Assembly (NCBI GenBank): GCA_947588815.1
Contig: CANQAG010000003.1
Location: 1-64,000 of the forward strand
DNA: 64,000 nucleotides
From: an uncultured Bacilli bacterium
GTDB lineage: Bacteria > Bacillota_I > Bacilli_A > RFN20 > CAG-449
Direction of reading: 5' to 3'
Below, in pieces: positions 49,595-57,987 of the stretch. The translations under genes and the position numbers were made by a program. Positions within the stretch are counted from its first letter, which is position 1, and every line of letters begins with the position of its first letter. The notes beneath the pieces are model-generated. The model saw only the letters and a list, made by a program, of their open reading frames with translations, made no database searches and was not told the origin of the DNA.

Positions 49595-51178
49595 ATGAAA
49601 AACAAATTATATATTACCACACCGATATATTATCCTAGCGCCTCGCTTCATATTGGACATGCTTATTGTACGACAGTTGCCGATACTATCGCCCGGTATA
49701 ACCGAATGATCGGACGTGAAGTATACTTTTTAACGGGAACTGATGAACATGGCGAAAAGATTCAAAAAAATGCGGCGGCTGCCGGAAAAACACCGCAACA
49801 ATTCGTGGATGAAATCGTTTTAGGTATTAAAAATTTATGGAAAGAATTAAATATTTCTAACGATGATTATATTCGTACCACAGAGTTGCGGCATGAAAAA
49901 GTTGTGCAGAAAGTTTTCACTAAATTATTAGAACAAGGAGACATTTATTTAGGATCATATAAAGGATGGTATTGTACCCCTTGTGAATCCTTCTGGACTG
50001 ATTCACAAGTGGGAGAAGAACACATATGTCCTGATTGCAAACGCCCTGTTCATCAAGCTGAAGAAGAAGCGTATTTTTTCAAAATGAGCAAATATGCCGA
50101 TCGGTTGATCAAATTTTATGAAGAAAATTTAAACTTCATCACTCCGGAAAGTCGCAAAAATGAGATGTTGAATAATTTTATTAAACCGGGACTCGAAGAT
50201 CTTTGTATTTCACGGACTTCCTTTGATTGGGGAATTAAAATTAAAGAGAATCCAAAACACGTGGTTTATGTTTGGCTTGATGCGTTACTTAATTATATTT
50301 CAGCTTTAGGATATCTAAGTGACGATGATTCATTATTTAAAAAGTTTTGGTCGGAAGATACGGAAATAATTCATCTAGTTGGGAATGATATTACGCGTTT
50401 CCATGTAATCTATTGGCCGATCTTTTTGATGGCTTTAGGTCTTCATTTACCAGATCGTGTTTTTGTGCATGGTTTACTAATGATGAAAGATGAAAAAATG
50501 TCGAAATCGAAAGGCAATGTTGTCGCTCCAGAACCCTTGATAGAAAAATATGGTCTTGATAGTCTTCGGTATTATTTAGTGCGAGAAACTGTATTTGGAA
50601 GCGATGGTAGTTTTACCCCAGAGCAATTTGTCGAAAGAATAAATGTAGATTTGGCTAATGATTTTGGCAATTTATTGAATCGTACAGTGTCGATGATTAT
50701 AAAATATTTCGAAGGTGTCATTCCTCCATACAAAGGACAAGTTGGTACATTTGATGGGGATTTAGAAAAGTGTGGATTAACCGCGATTGAAAAATACGAT
50801 GAAGCGATGCAAGATTTAAGAGTTACCGATGCTTTCGTTGAAGTTTTTAATTATATTTCAAGAGCTAATAAGTACATTGAAGAAACACAACCATGGGCTT
50901 TAGCTAAAGATGAAACAAAACATGACGAATTGGCCTCGGTTATGAATCATCTTGCTAACGCTTTAAGGCAAAGCGCTATTATGCTATCGCCGGTTCTTTT
51001 AAAAGCTCCGGGAGAATTATTTTCTCAATTGGGAATTGAAAAAGAAAAACAAACTTACGATACGTTAAGACAGTTTAATCTTTTAGGAAATGAGCACGTC
51101 AATAAAGGCAATCCATTATTTCCGCGTTTAGATGCTGCGATAGAAATCGAATATATAAAGAACTTAATGAAAAAATAG
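49595..51178 (+). CDS. metG: Methionyl-tRNA synthetase
   Basis: Class I synthetase for tRNA-Met. The 527 residues have HIGH at 19-22, a Cys-rich zinc knuckle (CTPCESFW, HICPDCKRP) and KMSKS at 301-305, then the anticodon-binding helical domain. The C-terminal tRNA-binding (Arc1p-like) domain of longer bacterial MetG is absent, so it is a short form. AGGAG lies 11 bases before ATG 49595; a longer reading would start inside the rpmE terminator. Only six bases separate it from the rRNA methyltransferase gene. Confidence 0.97.
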   Translation: MKNKLYITTPIYYPSASLHIGHAYCTTVADTIARYNRMIGREVYFLTGTDEHGEKIQKNAAAAGKTPQQFVDEIVLGIKNLWKELNISNDDYIRTTELRHEKVVQKVFTKLLEQGDIYLGSYKGWYCTPCESFWTDSQVGEEHICPDCKRPVHQAEEEAYFFKMSKYADRLIKFYEENLNFITPESRKNEMLNNFIKPGLEDLCISRTSFDWGIKIKENPKHVVYVWLDALLNYISALGYLSDDDSLFKKFWSEDTEIIHLVGNDITRFHVIYWPIFLMALGLHLPDRVFVHGLLMMKDEKMSKSKGNVVAPEPLIEKYGLDSLRYYLVRETVFGSDGSFTPEQFVERINVDLANDFGNLLNRTVSMIIKYFEGVIPPYKGQVGTFDGDLEKCGLTAIEKYDEAMQDLRVTDAFVEVFNYISRANKYIEETQPWALAKDETKHDELASVMNHLANALRQSAIMLSPVLLKAPGELFSQLGIEKEKQTYDTLRQFNLLGNEHVNKGNPLFPRLDAAIEIEYIKNLMKK

Positions 51179-51184
51179 TCGAAA

Positions 51185-52570
51185 ATGAAAAAGAAACCAT
51201 TTAAAACTTTTACCTTTGAAGGAAAATGCATCGATCTTTCTCACGATGGAAAAGGTGTTGTTAAATATCAAGGAATTCCGGGATTCATCGAAAACATCCT
51301 TATTGATGAAGAAGCGATAATCGAGGTAACGTATCTTAAGAAAGATCGTTTTTTTGGTCGTGTTAAAGAAATTACCAAAAAATCTCCACATCGGGTTAAG
51401 CCACGTTGTGGTGTCTTTAAAGAATGTGGTGGATGCGCTTTGCAGCACTTAGATTACCAACTACAGAAAGAATATAAGCGAAAAAAAGTTAAAGAGGCAA
51501 TAAAACGAATCGGGGGAATCGATTGTGTTGTCGATGAGACGATTGGAATGGACGATCCGTATTTTTATCGTAATAAAATTCAAATGCCGGTTCGTATAAC
51601 CAAAAAAGGCAATATCGTCTCTGGTTTTTATAAAGAAAACACGCATGATATAGTTCCAATAGAAGAATGTGTTATCGAAAATAAAGTAGCGGATCAAATA
51701 TTAAAAACGATTCGGAATTTAATGAAAAAATATCGAATTTTACCATATGATGAAGATTTGAAAAAAGGAATCATCAGGCATATTTTAATTAGAAATTCTC
51801 ACTATTTTAAAGAAGTGATGGTGGTTTTAATTACAAGTGTGGATTCTTTTCCGGGACGAAGAGATTTTATCAAAGATTTGAAAAATCAAGAACCGATTAT
51901 TTCTACGATTGTTCAAAATATCAATCCGAGAGATACAAATGTGATTTTAGGTGAAAAAGAAAGAATTTTATATGGAAAGGGATTTATTAAAGATCAATTA
52001 TGTGGATTAACTTTTAAAATTTCCCCAAAATCATTTTACCAAGTCAATCCGATACAAACCGAAAAACTTTATCAAACAGCGATTGATTTAGCCAATATCA
52101 ATAAAAACGATTTGGTGCTTGATGCTTATTGTGGAATTGGAACCATCGGATTGATTGCCGCGAAAACCGCTAAAGAAGTAATCGGTGTTGAAATTGTTTC
52201 AGATGCAATAAAAGATGCGAGGAATAACGCTAAAGAAAATGGTATTCAAAACATATCTTTTTATGAAGGTGATGCCGGTGAATTCATTTTGGAAAAACAA
52301 AAAGAAGGAATCACTTTTGATGTCGTTATTATGGATCCTCCTCGTAAGGGATCGGATGAAAAATTTTTAAATATCATTTTAAAGACAGAACCTAAAAAAG
52401 TTGTCTATGTATCTTGTGAACCATCAACGTTAGCAAGAGATTTACAATTGCTTTCACAAAAATATACCATAAAAAAAGTGGTACCAGTTGATATGTTTCC
52501 ACATACGTTTCACGTTGAGACGGTAGTTCTTTTGTCTCACCTCAAAGCTGATGATTATGTAGAAGTATAA
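51185..52570 (+). CDS. rlmCD: 23S rRNA (uracil-5-)-methyltransferase, RlmCD/RumA family
   Basis: SAM-dependent enzyme making 5-methyluridine in 23S rRNA. The 461 residues contain an N-terminal TRAM domain (1-60), an iron-sulfur cluster site C75-x5-C81-x2-C84 with a further Cys in EECVIENK, SAM motif LDAYCGIGTIGLIAAKT and the catalytic Cys in VSCEPSTLARDL. It ends at TAA just after HVETVVLLSHLKADDYVEV. The sequence after the stop continues in frame as the tail domain seen in many Firmicutes homologues, so the gene is probably truncated by a nonsense change; the core is intact and should be active. Confidence 0.92.
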   Translation: MKKKPFKTFTFEGKCIDLSHDGKGVVKYQGIPGFIENILIDEEAIIEVTYLKKDRFFGRVKEITKKSPHRVKPRCGVFKECGGCALQHLDYQLQKEYKRKKVKEAIKRIGGIDCVVDETIGMDDPYFYRNKIQMPVRITKKGNIVSGFYKENTHDIVPIEECVIENKVADQILKTIRNLMKKYRILPYDEDLKKGIIRHILIRNSHYFKEVMVVLITSVDSFPGRRDFIKDLKNQEPIISTIVQNINPRDTNVILGEKERILYGKGFIKDQLCGLTFKISPKSFYQVNPIQTEKLYQTAIDLANINKNDLVLDAYCGIGTIGLIAAKTAKEVIGVEIVSDAIKDARNNAKENGIQNISFYEGDAGEFILEKQKEGITFDVVIMDPPRKGSDEKFLNIILKTEPKKVVYVSCEPSTLARDLQLLSQKYTIKKVVPVDMFPHTFHVETVVLLSHLKADDYVEV

Positions 52571-52690
52571 ATTGATGCAAATAATTTCCCTATAACAAGC
52601 GCAGAATTAAAAGCAACCTATAGTGATATTCAAGATTATGTAATGAGTAAATATGGAATTGTGATAACAAGTTTGGAAGTTGTTCAAATG
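52571..52690 (+). pseudogene. Stranded C-terminal tail of the rRNA methyltransferase
   Basis: Read in frame past the TAA at 52568-52570, the DNA encodes IDANNFPITSAELKATYSDI followed by QDYVMSKYGIVITSLEVVQ. This matches by eye the tail found at the C-terminus of many Firmicutes RumA-like enzymes (pattern ATY-x2-I-x2-YV-x4-G-x3-SSLY-x-AQV). The open frame continues without clear homology to another TAA at 52793-52795. No start codon or ribosome binding site of its own is evident. Confidence 0.7.
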
Positions 52691-52707
52691 ACTTTGTGGG
52701 ATTTTGC

Positions 52708-52935
52708 TCATTTTTTAAAAATGTTTTTTAAATATGATATTAAATCAAAGATCAAAAGTAAAGTAATTGTTATAATACCTATTATATATGTATAAAATCC
52801 GAACAAAAATAAAGGTTTAATTTCAATGCCAAAAATATAAGTATTAATTTCATTTGGATCATAGAATTTTGACAAAGATAAAAAAAGTAATAATCCCAAA
52901 GTTGTGATTGTACCTGTGCCTATGTATTTTTTCAT
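52708..52935 (-). CDS. Small two-helix membrane protein, unknown
   Basis: 75 residues with two hydrophobic segments (about 9-22 and 39-65) and a basic C-terminus (KNIFKK). AAAGGAGGAG eight bases before the ATG is one of the best ribosome binding sites in the window, which argues that it is a real gene. Its 3' end overlaps the unused extension of the methyltransferase frame on the other strand. Family and function not recognised. Confidence 0.6.
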   Translation of the reverse strand: MKKYIGTGTITTLGLLLFLSLSKFYDPNEINTYIFGIEIKPLFLFGFYTYIIGIITITLLLIFDLISYLKNIFKK

Positions 52936-52996
52936 ATAACTCCTCCTTTAAATTCAAAGTAAATTCATTTAAATTATATTCATAAATTTGATATTG

Positions 52997-53106
52997 AGCA
53001 AGCTAAAATAATGTCTATTTAATAGTAGTGTTTTCTTATTCTTTCTAAGAAATAAGTACAAAATAGAATTAAATGGAAACCAAATTTAACATATTTTTAG
53101 CTTGCT
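52997..53106. repeat. 110-bp element bounded by inverted repeats
   Basis: AGCAAGCTAAAATA (52997-53010) and its complement with one extra T, TATTTTTAGCTTGCT (53092-53106), enclose about 80 AT-rich bases containing a smaller TTTCT/AGAAA hairpin. No coding capacity. It could be a MITE-like remnant or a large cruciform. It occupies most of the 261-base gap before the VanZ gene; no direct target repeat was seen. Confidence 0.5.
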
Positions 53107-53196
53107 AGTTATATAATATTAAAACGAAAGACATGTTTGATTGAGACCGATTATTTTACATTTATTTTATAGAAAATAATAATTTTAATTACTATA

Positions 53197-53700
53197 ATGT
53201 TTTTTATGAAAACAAAGTTCAGAATTTTAGGCCAAATTCTACTAGGGGTAATATATATAGCGATGTTGACTTATTTTACGATTCAATCGTTAAAAAACGG
53301 CAACGCTTCAAATGAAACATCTAGTACAGTAGCTAATGTGGCTGCAATGATTATTGAATGGACAAGCGGACAAAAAGTTACGGTGGACGAGTCGTTTTGT
53401 TATGCGGTTCGTAAATGGATTGGTCATTACGGTTATTTTGTTGCGTTAGGTGGGGTCTCTAGCTTATTTTATTATTCTTTTCAACGACAAACTTCTTGGT
53501 TGTTTTCAACTTTATTTCATTTTATCAGCGGAATTGTGTTCGCCTTTTTTACGGAATTTGTTTGTCAAGCGATTGCCTCGGGCCGATATCCATCACTTAA
53601 TGATGTCGGAATGGATTATTTAGGCTTTATTTCATTAAGTATTATCATCAGTTTGGTTTTTTTCTTTTTGTGGCGAAAAAGCAAAAAGAAAGAAGCATAA
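53197..53700 (+). CDS. VanZ-family membrane protein
   Basis: 167 residues with about four transmembrane segments and the VanZ-like motif in TEFVCQAIASGRYPSLNDVGMDYLGF (read as E-x2-Q-x3-GR-x3-x-DV-x2-D). VanZ proteins are linked to teicoplanin tolerance, but most family members are uncharacterised. There is no Shine-Dalgarno sequence. The ATG at 53197 overlaps a TATAAT; the second ATG at 53206 would then lie near a transcript start. No Van ligase genes are nearby, so glycopeptide resistance is not implied. Confidence 0.82.
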   Translation: MFFMKTKFRILGQILLGVIYIAMLTYFTIQSLKNGNASNETSSTVANVAAMIIEWTSGQKVTVDESFCYAVRKWIGHYGYFVALGGVSSLFYYSFQRQTSWLFSTLFHFISGIVFAFFTEFVCQAIASGRYPSLNDVGMDYLGFISLSIIISLVFFFLWRKSKKKEA

Positions 53701-53790
53701 TTATTTAGAAATAATAATAAATTACAATTTTAACTATTTATAAGATTTTGTTTTTTAGTTTGGTTATTTATAATTTTTGATTTATTAATA

Positions 53791-53799
53791 TGGTAAAAT
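53791..53799 (+). promoter_or_regulatory. Possible extended -10 before the beta-helix lipoprotein
   Basis: TGGTAAAAT, 24 bases before the ATG at 53824, with AAAGGAG between. The -35 region is not convincing. Confidence 0.35.
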
Positions 53800-53823
53800 G
53801 AAAACATAAAAGGAGATGCGTTT

Positions 53824-56031
53824 ATGAAAAAGAGCACTTTGGTATTGAGTATGTTATTGATGGTAGGACTAACAAGTTGTGCCGATATGCAAAATACTAG
53901 CAATCAAAACTCTTCTATATTAAGCAGTGAAGGTGAAATTCAAAGTGACAGTTATTCACTACCATCGATTGATGTATCGTCGATGCCTAGTGTTAATTTG
54001 AGTGAAAACGATCACGAAACTGACGAAAGTATAGAAGCGCCAAGTACTGAAGCGGATGATAATTACAATCCGGATTCCGAAACGATTGTTTCACTTAAAG
54101 ATAATAATTCCTCGGTTTCTAACAATAATGGAGGAGTTGTGGTACAAAATAATGAAATATATGTTACTAAAGGTGGTATTTATCGCTTTTCAGGAACCTT
54201 ATCCAACGGAAAAATTATCGTAAATTTAGATGAAACTGAACAAGCGGAATTAGGATTGGATGGGGTTAATATCAGCTGTGATTATGGAGCACCAATTGGT
54301 ATTTTTAATGGTGATAAAGTTGAAATATCCGCGAAAAATGAAAGTGAAAACTATATTAAGGACGTGAGAACAACATTAGAAGATACTAAAGATGGTTCAA
54401 ATTCTGCAATATATTCTAAAATTGACACTAAAATTAAAGGGCGGGGTTACTTAAATATTTTAGCTAATTATAATAATGGTATCGGTGTAAGCAAAGATTT
54501 AGAAATTAAAAATGCTACACTTGAAATTGTCGCACCGAATAATGCGATTAAAGGTCAAAATTCCATAACTGTTGAAAATGGTATAATCACCGCAATTTCC
54601 ACTTTAGGGGATGCGATGAAAACTTCTAACTCGAATTTATCTTCTAAGGGAAACCAAAAAGGGAGTATCACAATTTTAGACGGAACGATAAACCTTTATT
54701 CTGCTTGTGATAGTGTGGACGCTGCTTATGATGTTATTATCGGAAGCGCAAGCACCGAACCAACTATTAATATCTTTACTGATAAATACTCTCAATATTC
54801 TAAAGAAGTGACTGCCACTTCCGAAACAGAAATATATTTTGCTTTATCAAGCAATTCGCGACCGGGTACAACATCTATTGATATTAATGCCTATTATTTT
54901 GCGGCGTATTTTACGTCAAATGATGGTAATTCGCAATTTGTAAAATTAAATACTGTCAATTCTAAAGCATTTGGTGGTAATCGTACCAATTATTTTTCAT
55001 GTAAAAAACCAACTGAAGCAACGAGGGTGCAGTTTTTTGCTTTCTCCAACAATAAAGCAGAAATGACGGTTGATAATTATGATTTTATGACTGAAGAATT
55101 GTCGCTTCCGACAAGTCAAGATACATATAAAATTTCAAGCATTCAAAACAAGGTAATGTATGGTTCGTGGACTAATTATAGCACTAACAGTGGTATGGGG
55201 CCAGGTGGTATGGGACCTGGCGGTATGGATCAAGGCAATCCGAATGCCAGTGAATATTCGTGCAAAGGAATTAAAGCCGATAATGCAATAGAAATAAAAT
55301 CAGGTATCATCGAAATTAAAGCACACGATGACGCGATTAGCGCAAAGAACGATACTCTTTTAGAAACCAATGTTTATGGATTAGGCAACCTCAATATCAA
55401 GGGAGGCCAAATTAATATTACTACTGATGATGATGGCCTTCACGCGGACAATAGTTTAACGATTAGTGGCGGTATTACTAAAGTTATGACTTCTTATGAA
55501 GGAATTGAAGCAACACGAATAAATATCACCGGAGGTACAAACCAAGTTTTTGCTTTGGATGATGGAATAAACGGATCTGGAAACAATGCTTCGATAAACA
55601 TAAGTGGAGGACTTAGCTATTTTGACGCTAATGGCGATGTTATTGATTCTAATGGGACGATAGAAATGAGCGGTGGTGTTGTTTTTGCAACAGGTTCTTC
55701 GGGTGGCGGAAACGGGCTACTTGATTTTGATCGTACCTTTACAATATCTGGTGGTTTCTTCTTTGGTTTTGGTGGTTCCGATATGGCACAAGCTCCTTCA
55801 TCTAGCAATAATGTGACGATAAAGAAAAATACTTCATATAGTGTTATGCAGAATAATTATATTAACGTTACTAACGGAAACAATATTGTCGCTTCTATGA
55901 AAGTTACACGTTCGAATTTAAGATATTATGTTTTAGGATATGATCAATCTTATGGCTCGTCATTAGAAGTTACTAATTCAGCATCAATTGATGTAACTTT
56001 AGTCGATGGATTATATTATATTGCCGCGTAA
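53824..56031 (+). CDS. Beta-helix carbohydrate-binding lipoprotein (Cthe_2159/DUF4353-like)
   Basis: 735-residue surface lipoprotein: signal peptide with lipobox LTSC (Cys19), a Ser/Asn/Glu-rich linker to about residue 100, then a parallel beta-helix-like domain (EIYVTKGGIYRFSGTLSNG, VNLDETEQAELGLDGVNIS, TIKGRGYLNILANYNNGIGV pattern) in about 110-310, a middle domain, a Gly-Met-Pro-rich linker (GMGPGGMGPGGM) near 460, and a second beta-helix half (NLNIKGGQINITTDDDGLHA, INITGGTNQVFALDDGING). Cthe_2159 relatives bind acidic plant polysaccharides; that role is inferred. AAAGGAG precedes the ATG. Confidence 0.82.
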   Translation: MKKSTLVLSMLLMVGLTSCADMQNTSNQNSSILSSEGEIQSDSYSLPSIDVSSMPSVNLSENDHETDESIEAPSTEADDNYNPDSETIVSLKDNNSSVSNNNGGVVVQNNEIYVTKGGIYRFSGTLSNGKIIVNLDETEQAELGLDGVNISCDYGAPIGIFNGDKVEISAKNESENYIKDVRTTLEDTKDGSNSAIYSKIDTKIKGRGYLNILANYNNGIGVSKDLEIKNATLEIVAPNNAIKGQNSITVENGIITAISTLGDAMKTSNSNLSSKGNQKGSITILDGTINLYSACDSVDAAYDVIIGSASTEPTINIFTDKYSQYSKEVTATSETEIYFALSSNSRPGTTSIDINAYYFAAYFTSNDGNSQFVKLNTVNSKAFGGNRTNYFSCKKPTEATRVQFFAFSNNKAEMTVDNYDFMTEELSLPTSQDTYKISSIQNKVMYGSWTNYSTNSGMGPGGMGPGGMDQGNPNASEYSCKGIKADNAIEIKSGIIEIKAHDDAISAKNDTLLETNVYGLGNLNIKGGQINITTDDDGLHADNSLTISGGITKVMTSYEGIEATRINITGGTNQVFALDDGINGSGNNASINISGGLSYFDANGDVIDSNGTIEMSGGVVFATGSSGGGNGLLDFDRTFTISGGFFFGFGGSDMAQAPSSSNNVTIKKNTSYSVMQNNYINVTNGNNIVASMKVTRSNLRYYVLGYDQSYGSSLEVTNSASIDVTLVDGLYYIAA

Positions 56032-56066
56032 AATTTAATTAAATTTTAAAGAAAGGATTTATCTAA

Positions 56067-56393
56067 ATGACAATTAATGAATATCAAGAAGCTGCCTTAA
56101 AAACATGCAATACTAGTCTTAATAAAAAAGATCTCTTACTTAATGGAGTGATGGGATTATGTGGCGAATCGGGTGAAGTTATCGATCTTGTAAAAAAACA
56201 TCTTGCACAAGGTCATGAATTAAATCGCGACAAGATGATTGAAGAATTAGGAGATGTCGCTTGGTACATCGCTTTGACTGCTTATGCCTTAGATGTCGAT
56301 ATGGATAGTGTTTTAAAGCAGAATATCGATAAACTAAAAAAACGCTATCCTCATGGTTTTGAGAAACAGCGTTCGATTAATCGAGAACAATAA
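56067..56393 (+). CDS. MazG-like nucleotide pyrophosphohydrolase
   Basis: 108 residues of the all-alpha NTP pyrophosphatase superfamily. Metal-binding acids are in GVMGLCGESGEVIDLVKK (E-x2-E type) and MIEELGDVAWYIA (E-x2-D). Likely cleaves non-canonical or damaged NTPs to the monophosphate. AGAAAGGAT precedes the ATG. It ends exactly where the minus-strand endonuclease gene ends (TAA next to TTA), with no terminator between. Confidence 0.9.
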   Translation: MTINEYQEAALKTCNTSLNKKDLLLNGVMGLCGESGEVIDLVKKHLAQGHELNRDKMIEELGDVAWYIALTAYALDVDMDSVLKQNIDKLKKRYPHGFEKQRSINREQ

Positions 56394-57452
56394 TTAAAGA
56401 TAAATTCTATCAGCATATTCGGGATGGTCGATAAAAGGATTCCGGTTATGCTGATATTTTTCATATATGATATTATTTCGCCTGATTTCAAATTCGTCAG
56501 GTAGGTCTTCGCGGTTCCATTTTAAAATCGTGGATAAAAAACCCCATTTACCTCCAGAACTATCTTTGCCATCAGTTAGAGTTAAAGCAAAACTTTCTTC
56601 TCCATAACGCGTTGTCATGTATAAAAGAGCTCTTGCCACATCACCTTTGTCTTCATCTAAAGGTTCGTAAACAGTTGTCCCGTTACACGAACCGGTTCTT
56701 CCGGAAACAGCGCCTGAAAAATCCAAAATGTTTTTGCCTCCGGAAGTAATTTCCCCAAAAGGATAGGAACTGCGAGAATTGTTATTTTTCATATCAGAAG
56801 CACGCAGATGATGCAAATCGCTATAAGGCATTGATCCTTTAGATGGAAATCCATTGCTTTTAGCCCATATATGCTCTTTATCCCACATTTGAGGCGAAAC
56901 CGGATTATTGGATGAATGATATTTATTCCAGGTTTGCTGCATCGAAGGATCGTCATTTTTAGTGTAATAAAGTAAATCCATGACCGGATTAGGATCATTT
57001 TCATCAGGCGATACATCCCAATTTCGATCAGTATATAACATGCATTGTTCTAGATTATCATAAGACATTTTAGTGTGACCTTTGATAATGTTATACAAAG
57101 CGCTTTTTAAAGCTGTCCCTTTTAAACTTGAAGAAATCGGAGCGTAATATTTATCGATTTCACTTTGAGGGGTTGAAGTACTTTCGATAAATGATGAAGA
57201 TTCTTCAAAAGAACTACTGCTTTCTGAAGAAGATTGTTCTTTAGACTCTAAACTATCACTTGAAAACGTTGATGATGCTTCCTCTAATGAAGTGGAAGAA
57301 TCATTTTCTAGTGAAGAATCTATACTTATATCACTTTCAGTTGATAAAAAATAAGAATTATCTAAATGTGACGATACTGAAAGAGGGTTATTGTTATTAG
57401 CACAACCACTTAGAATAATAGGTAATAGGATCAATAAATGTTTATTTTTCAT
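56394..57452 (-). CDS. Surface-anchored endonuclease I (Bsn family)
   Basis: 352 residues: signal peptide with lipobox LSGC (Cys17), a Ser-rich linker (about 20-95, over half Ser/Glu in places), then an Endonuclease_1 domain with the His-Me finger motif MWDKEHIWAKSNGF, DLHHLRASDMKNNNSRS and the YPFGE block. Relatives are secreted, non-specific nucleases that degrade extracellular DNA/RNA, probably for nutrient uptake. AAGGAG-like sequence precedes the ATG. Convergent and abutting with the MazG-like gene. Confidence 0.9.
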   Translation of the reverse strand: MKNKHLLILLPIILSGCANNNNPLSVSSHLDNSYFLSTESDISIDSSLENDSSTSLEEASSTFSSDSLESKEQSSSESSSSFEESSSFIESTSTPQSEIDKYYAPISSSLKGTALKSALYNIIKGHTKMSYDNLEQCMLYTDRNWDVSPDENDPNPVMDLLYYTKNDDPSMQQTWNKYHSSNNPVSPQMWDKEHIWAKSNGFPSKGSMPYSDLHHLRASDMKNNNSRSSYPFGEITSGGKNILDFSGAVSGRTGSCNGTTVYEPLDEDKGDVARALLYMTTRYGEESFALTLTDGKDSSGGKWGFLSTILKWNREDLPDEFEIRRNNIIYEKYQHNRNPFIDHPEYADRIYL

Positions 57453-57525
57453 GTTATTCTCCTTAATTAAAGTATAATCTTTAATTAAAAGAAAAACAAA
57501 TAGATGTATTTTTACGACAGTAAAG

Positions 57526-57735
57526 TTATTTTGAATTTCTGTTCGAATGTTTTTGTTGTTTTAATTTTTGAGCGTGATATTTACGCCATTTAGCCACGTT
57601 GACATGATATTCAAATAAAAACGGTTCTTCTTGCGGACCGGTTTGAGTTTCATCGTAAATGACATTTTCGTCAGCTATTTCGTTTAGAACGCGTTTATTT
57701 CGCTCTAAGTAACTATCTTTAAAATCTCTTTTCAT
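57526..57735 (-). CDS. Small hydrophilic protein, unknown
   Basis: 69 residues, no signal peptide or membrane segment, charged throughout with a basic C-terminal end (HAQKLKQQKHSNRNSK). GAGGT lies eight bases before the ATG. It lies 73 bases upstream of the endonuclease gene on the same strand and could share a transcript. I do not recognise a family; function cannot be proposed. Confidence 0.55.
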   Translation of the reverse strand: MKRDFKDSYLERNKRVLNEIADENVIYDETQTGPQEEPFLFEYHVNVAKWRKYHAQKLKQQKHSNRNSK

Positions 57736-57941
57736 TTTATTTACCTCAAACGTATTATTGACACTTAAAATTTTAAAATTCTAAAAAAGTTGTTAGTTAT
57801 ACTTATACTATATAGCAATATTTGACAATCTTTCTTTAATAACCTATAATCTAGATATTGTGAGAAGTAAATAAAGATTTTCACGATAAGATATCATTTG
57901 GTTAAAAATAATTTACATTAATTTAACAAAGTAAAAAAAAC

Positions 57942-57971
57942 TATAATGCAAGTACGGTGATGTACTTTTTC
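57942..57971 (+). promoter_or_regulatory. mntP -10 element and 5' leader hairpin
   Basis: In the 252-base gap before mntP: perfect TATAAT (57942-57947), then a hairpin AAGTAC / GTACTT (57950-57955 with 57962-57967) followed by T5 and the ribosome binding site AGAGGAG. The hairpin is at the very start of the expected transcript. I found no yybP-ykoY (manganese) riboswitch core, which often precedes mntP, and no clear MntR box. The rest of the gap is AT-rich. Confidence 0.45.
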
Positions 57972-57987
57972 TTTAAGAGGAGTATTT

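Noticed and set aside
53197..53700. VanZ gene as evidence of glycopeptide resistance
   Set aside because: No van ligase, dehydrogenase or dipeptidase genes nearby; most VanZ-family genes are not resistance determinants.
57736..57987. yybP-ykoY manganese riboswitch before mntP
   Set aside because: The conserved core sequences are absent.
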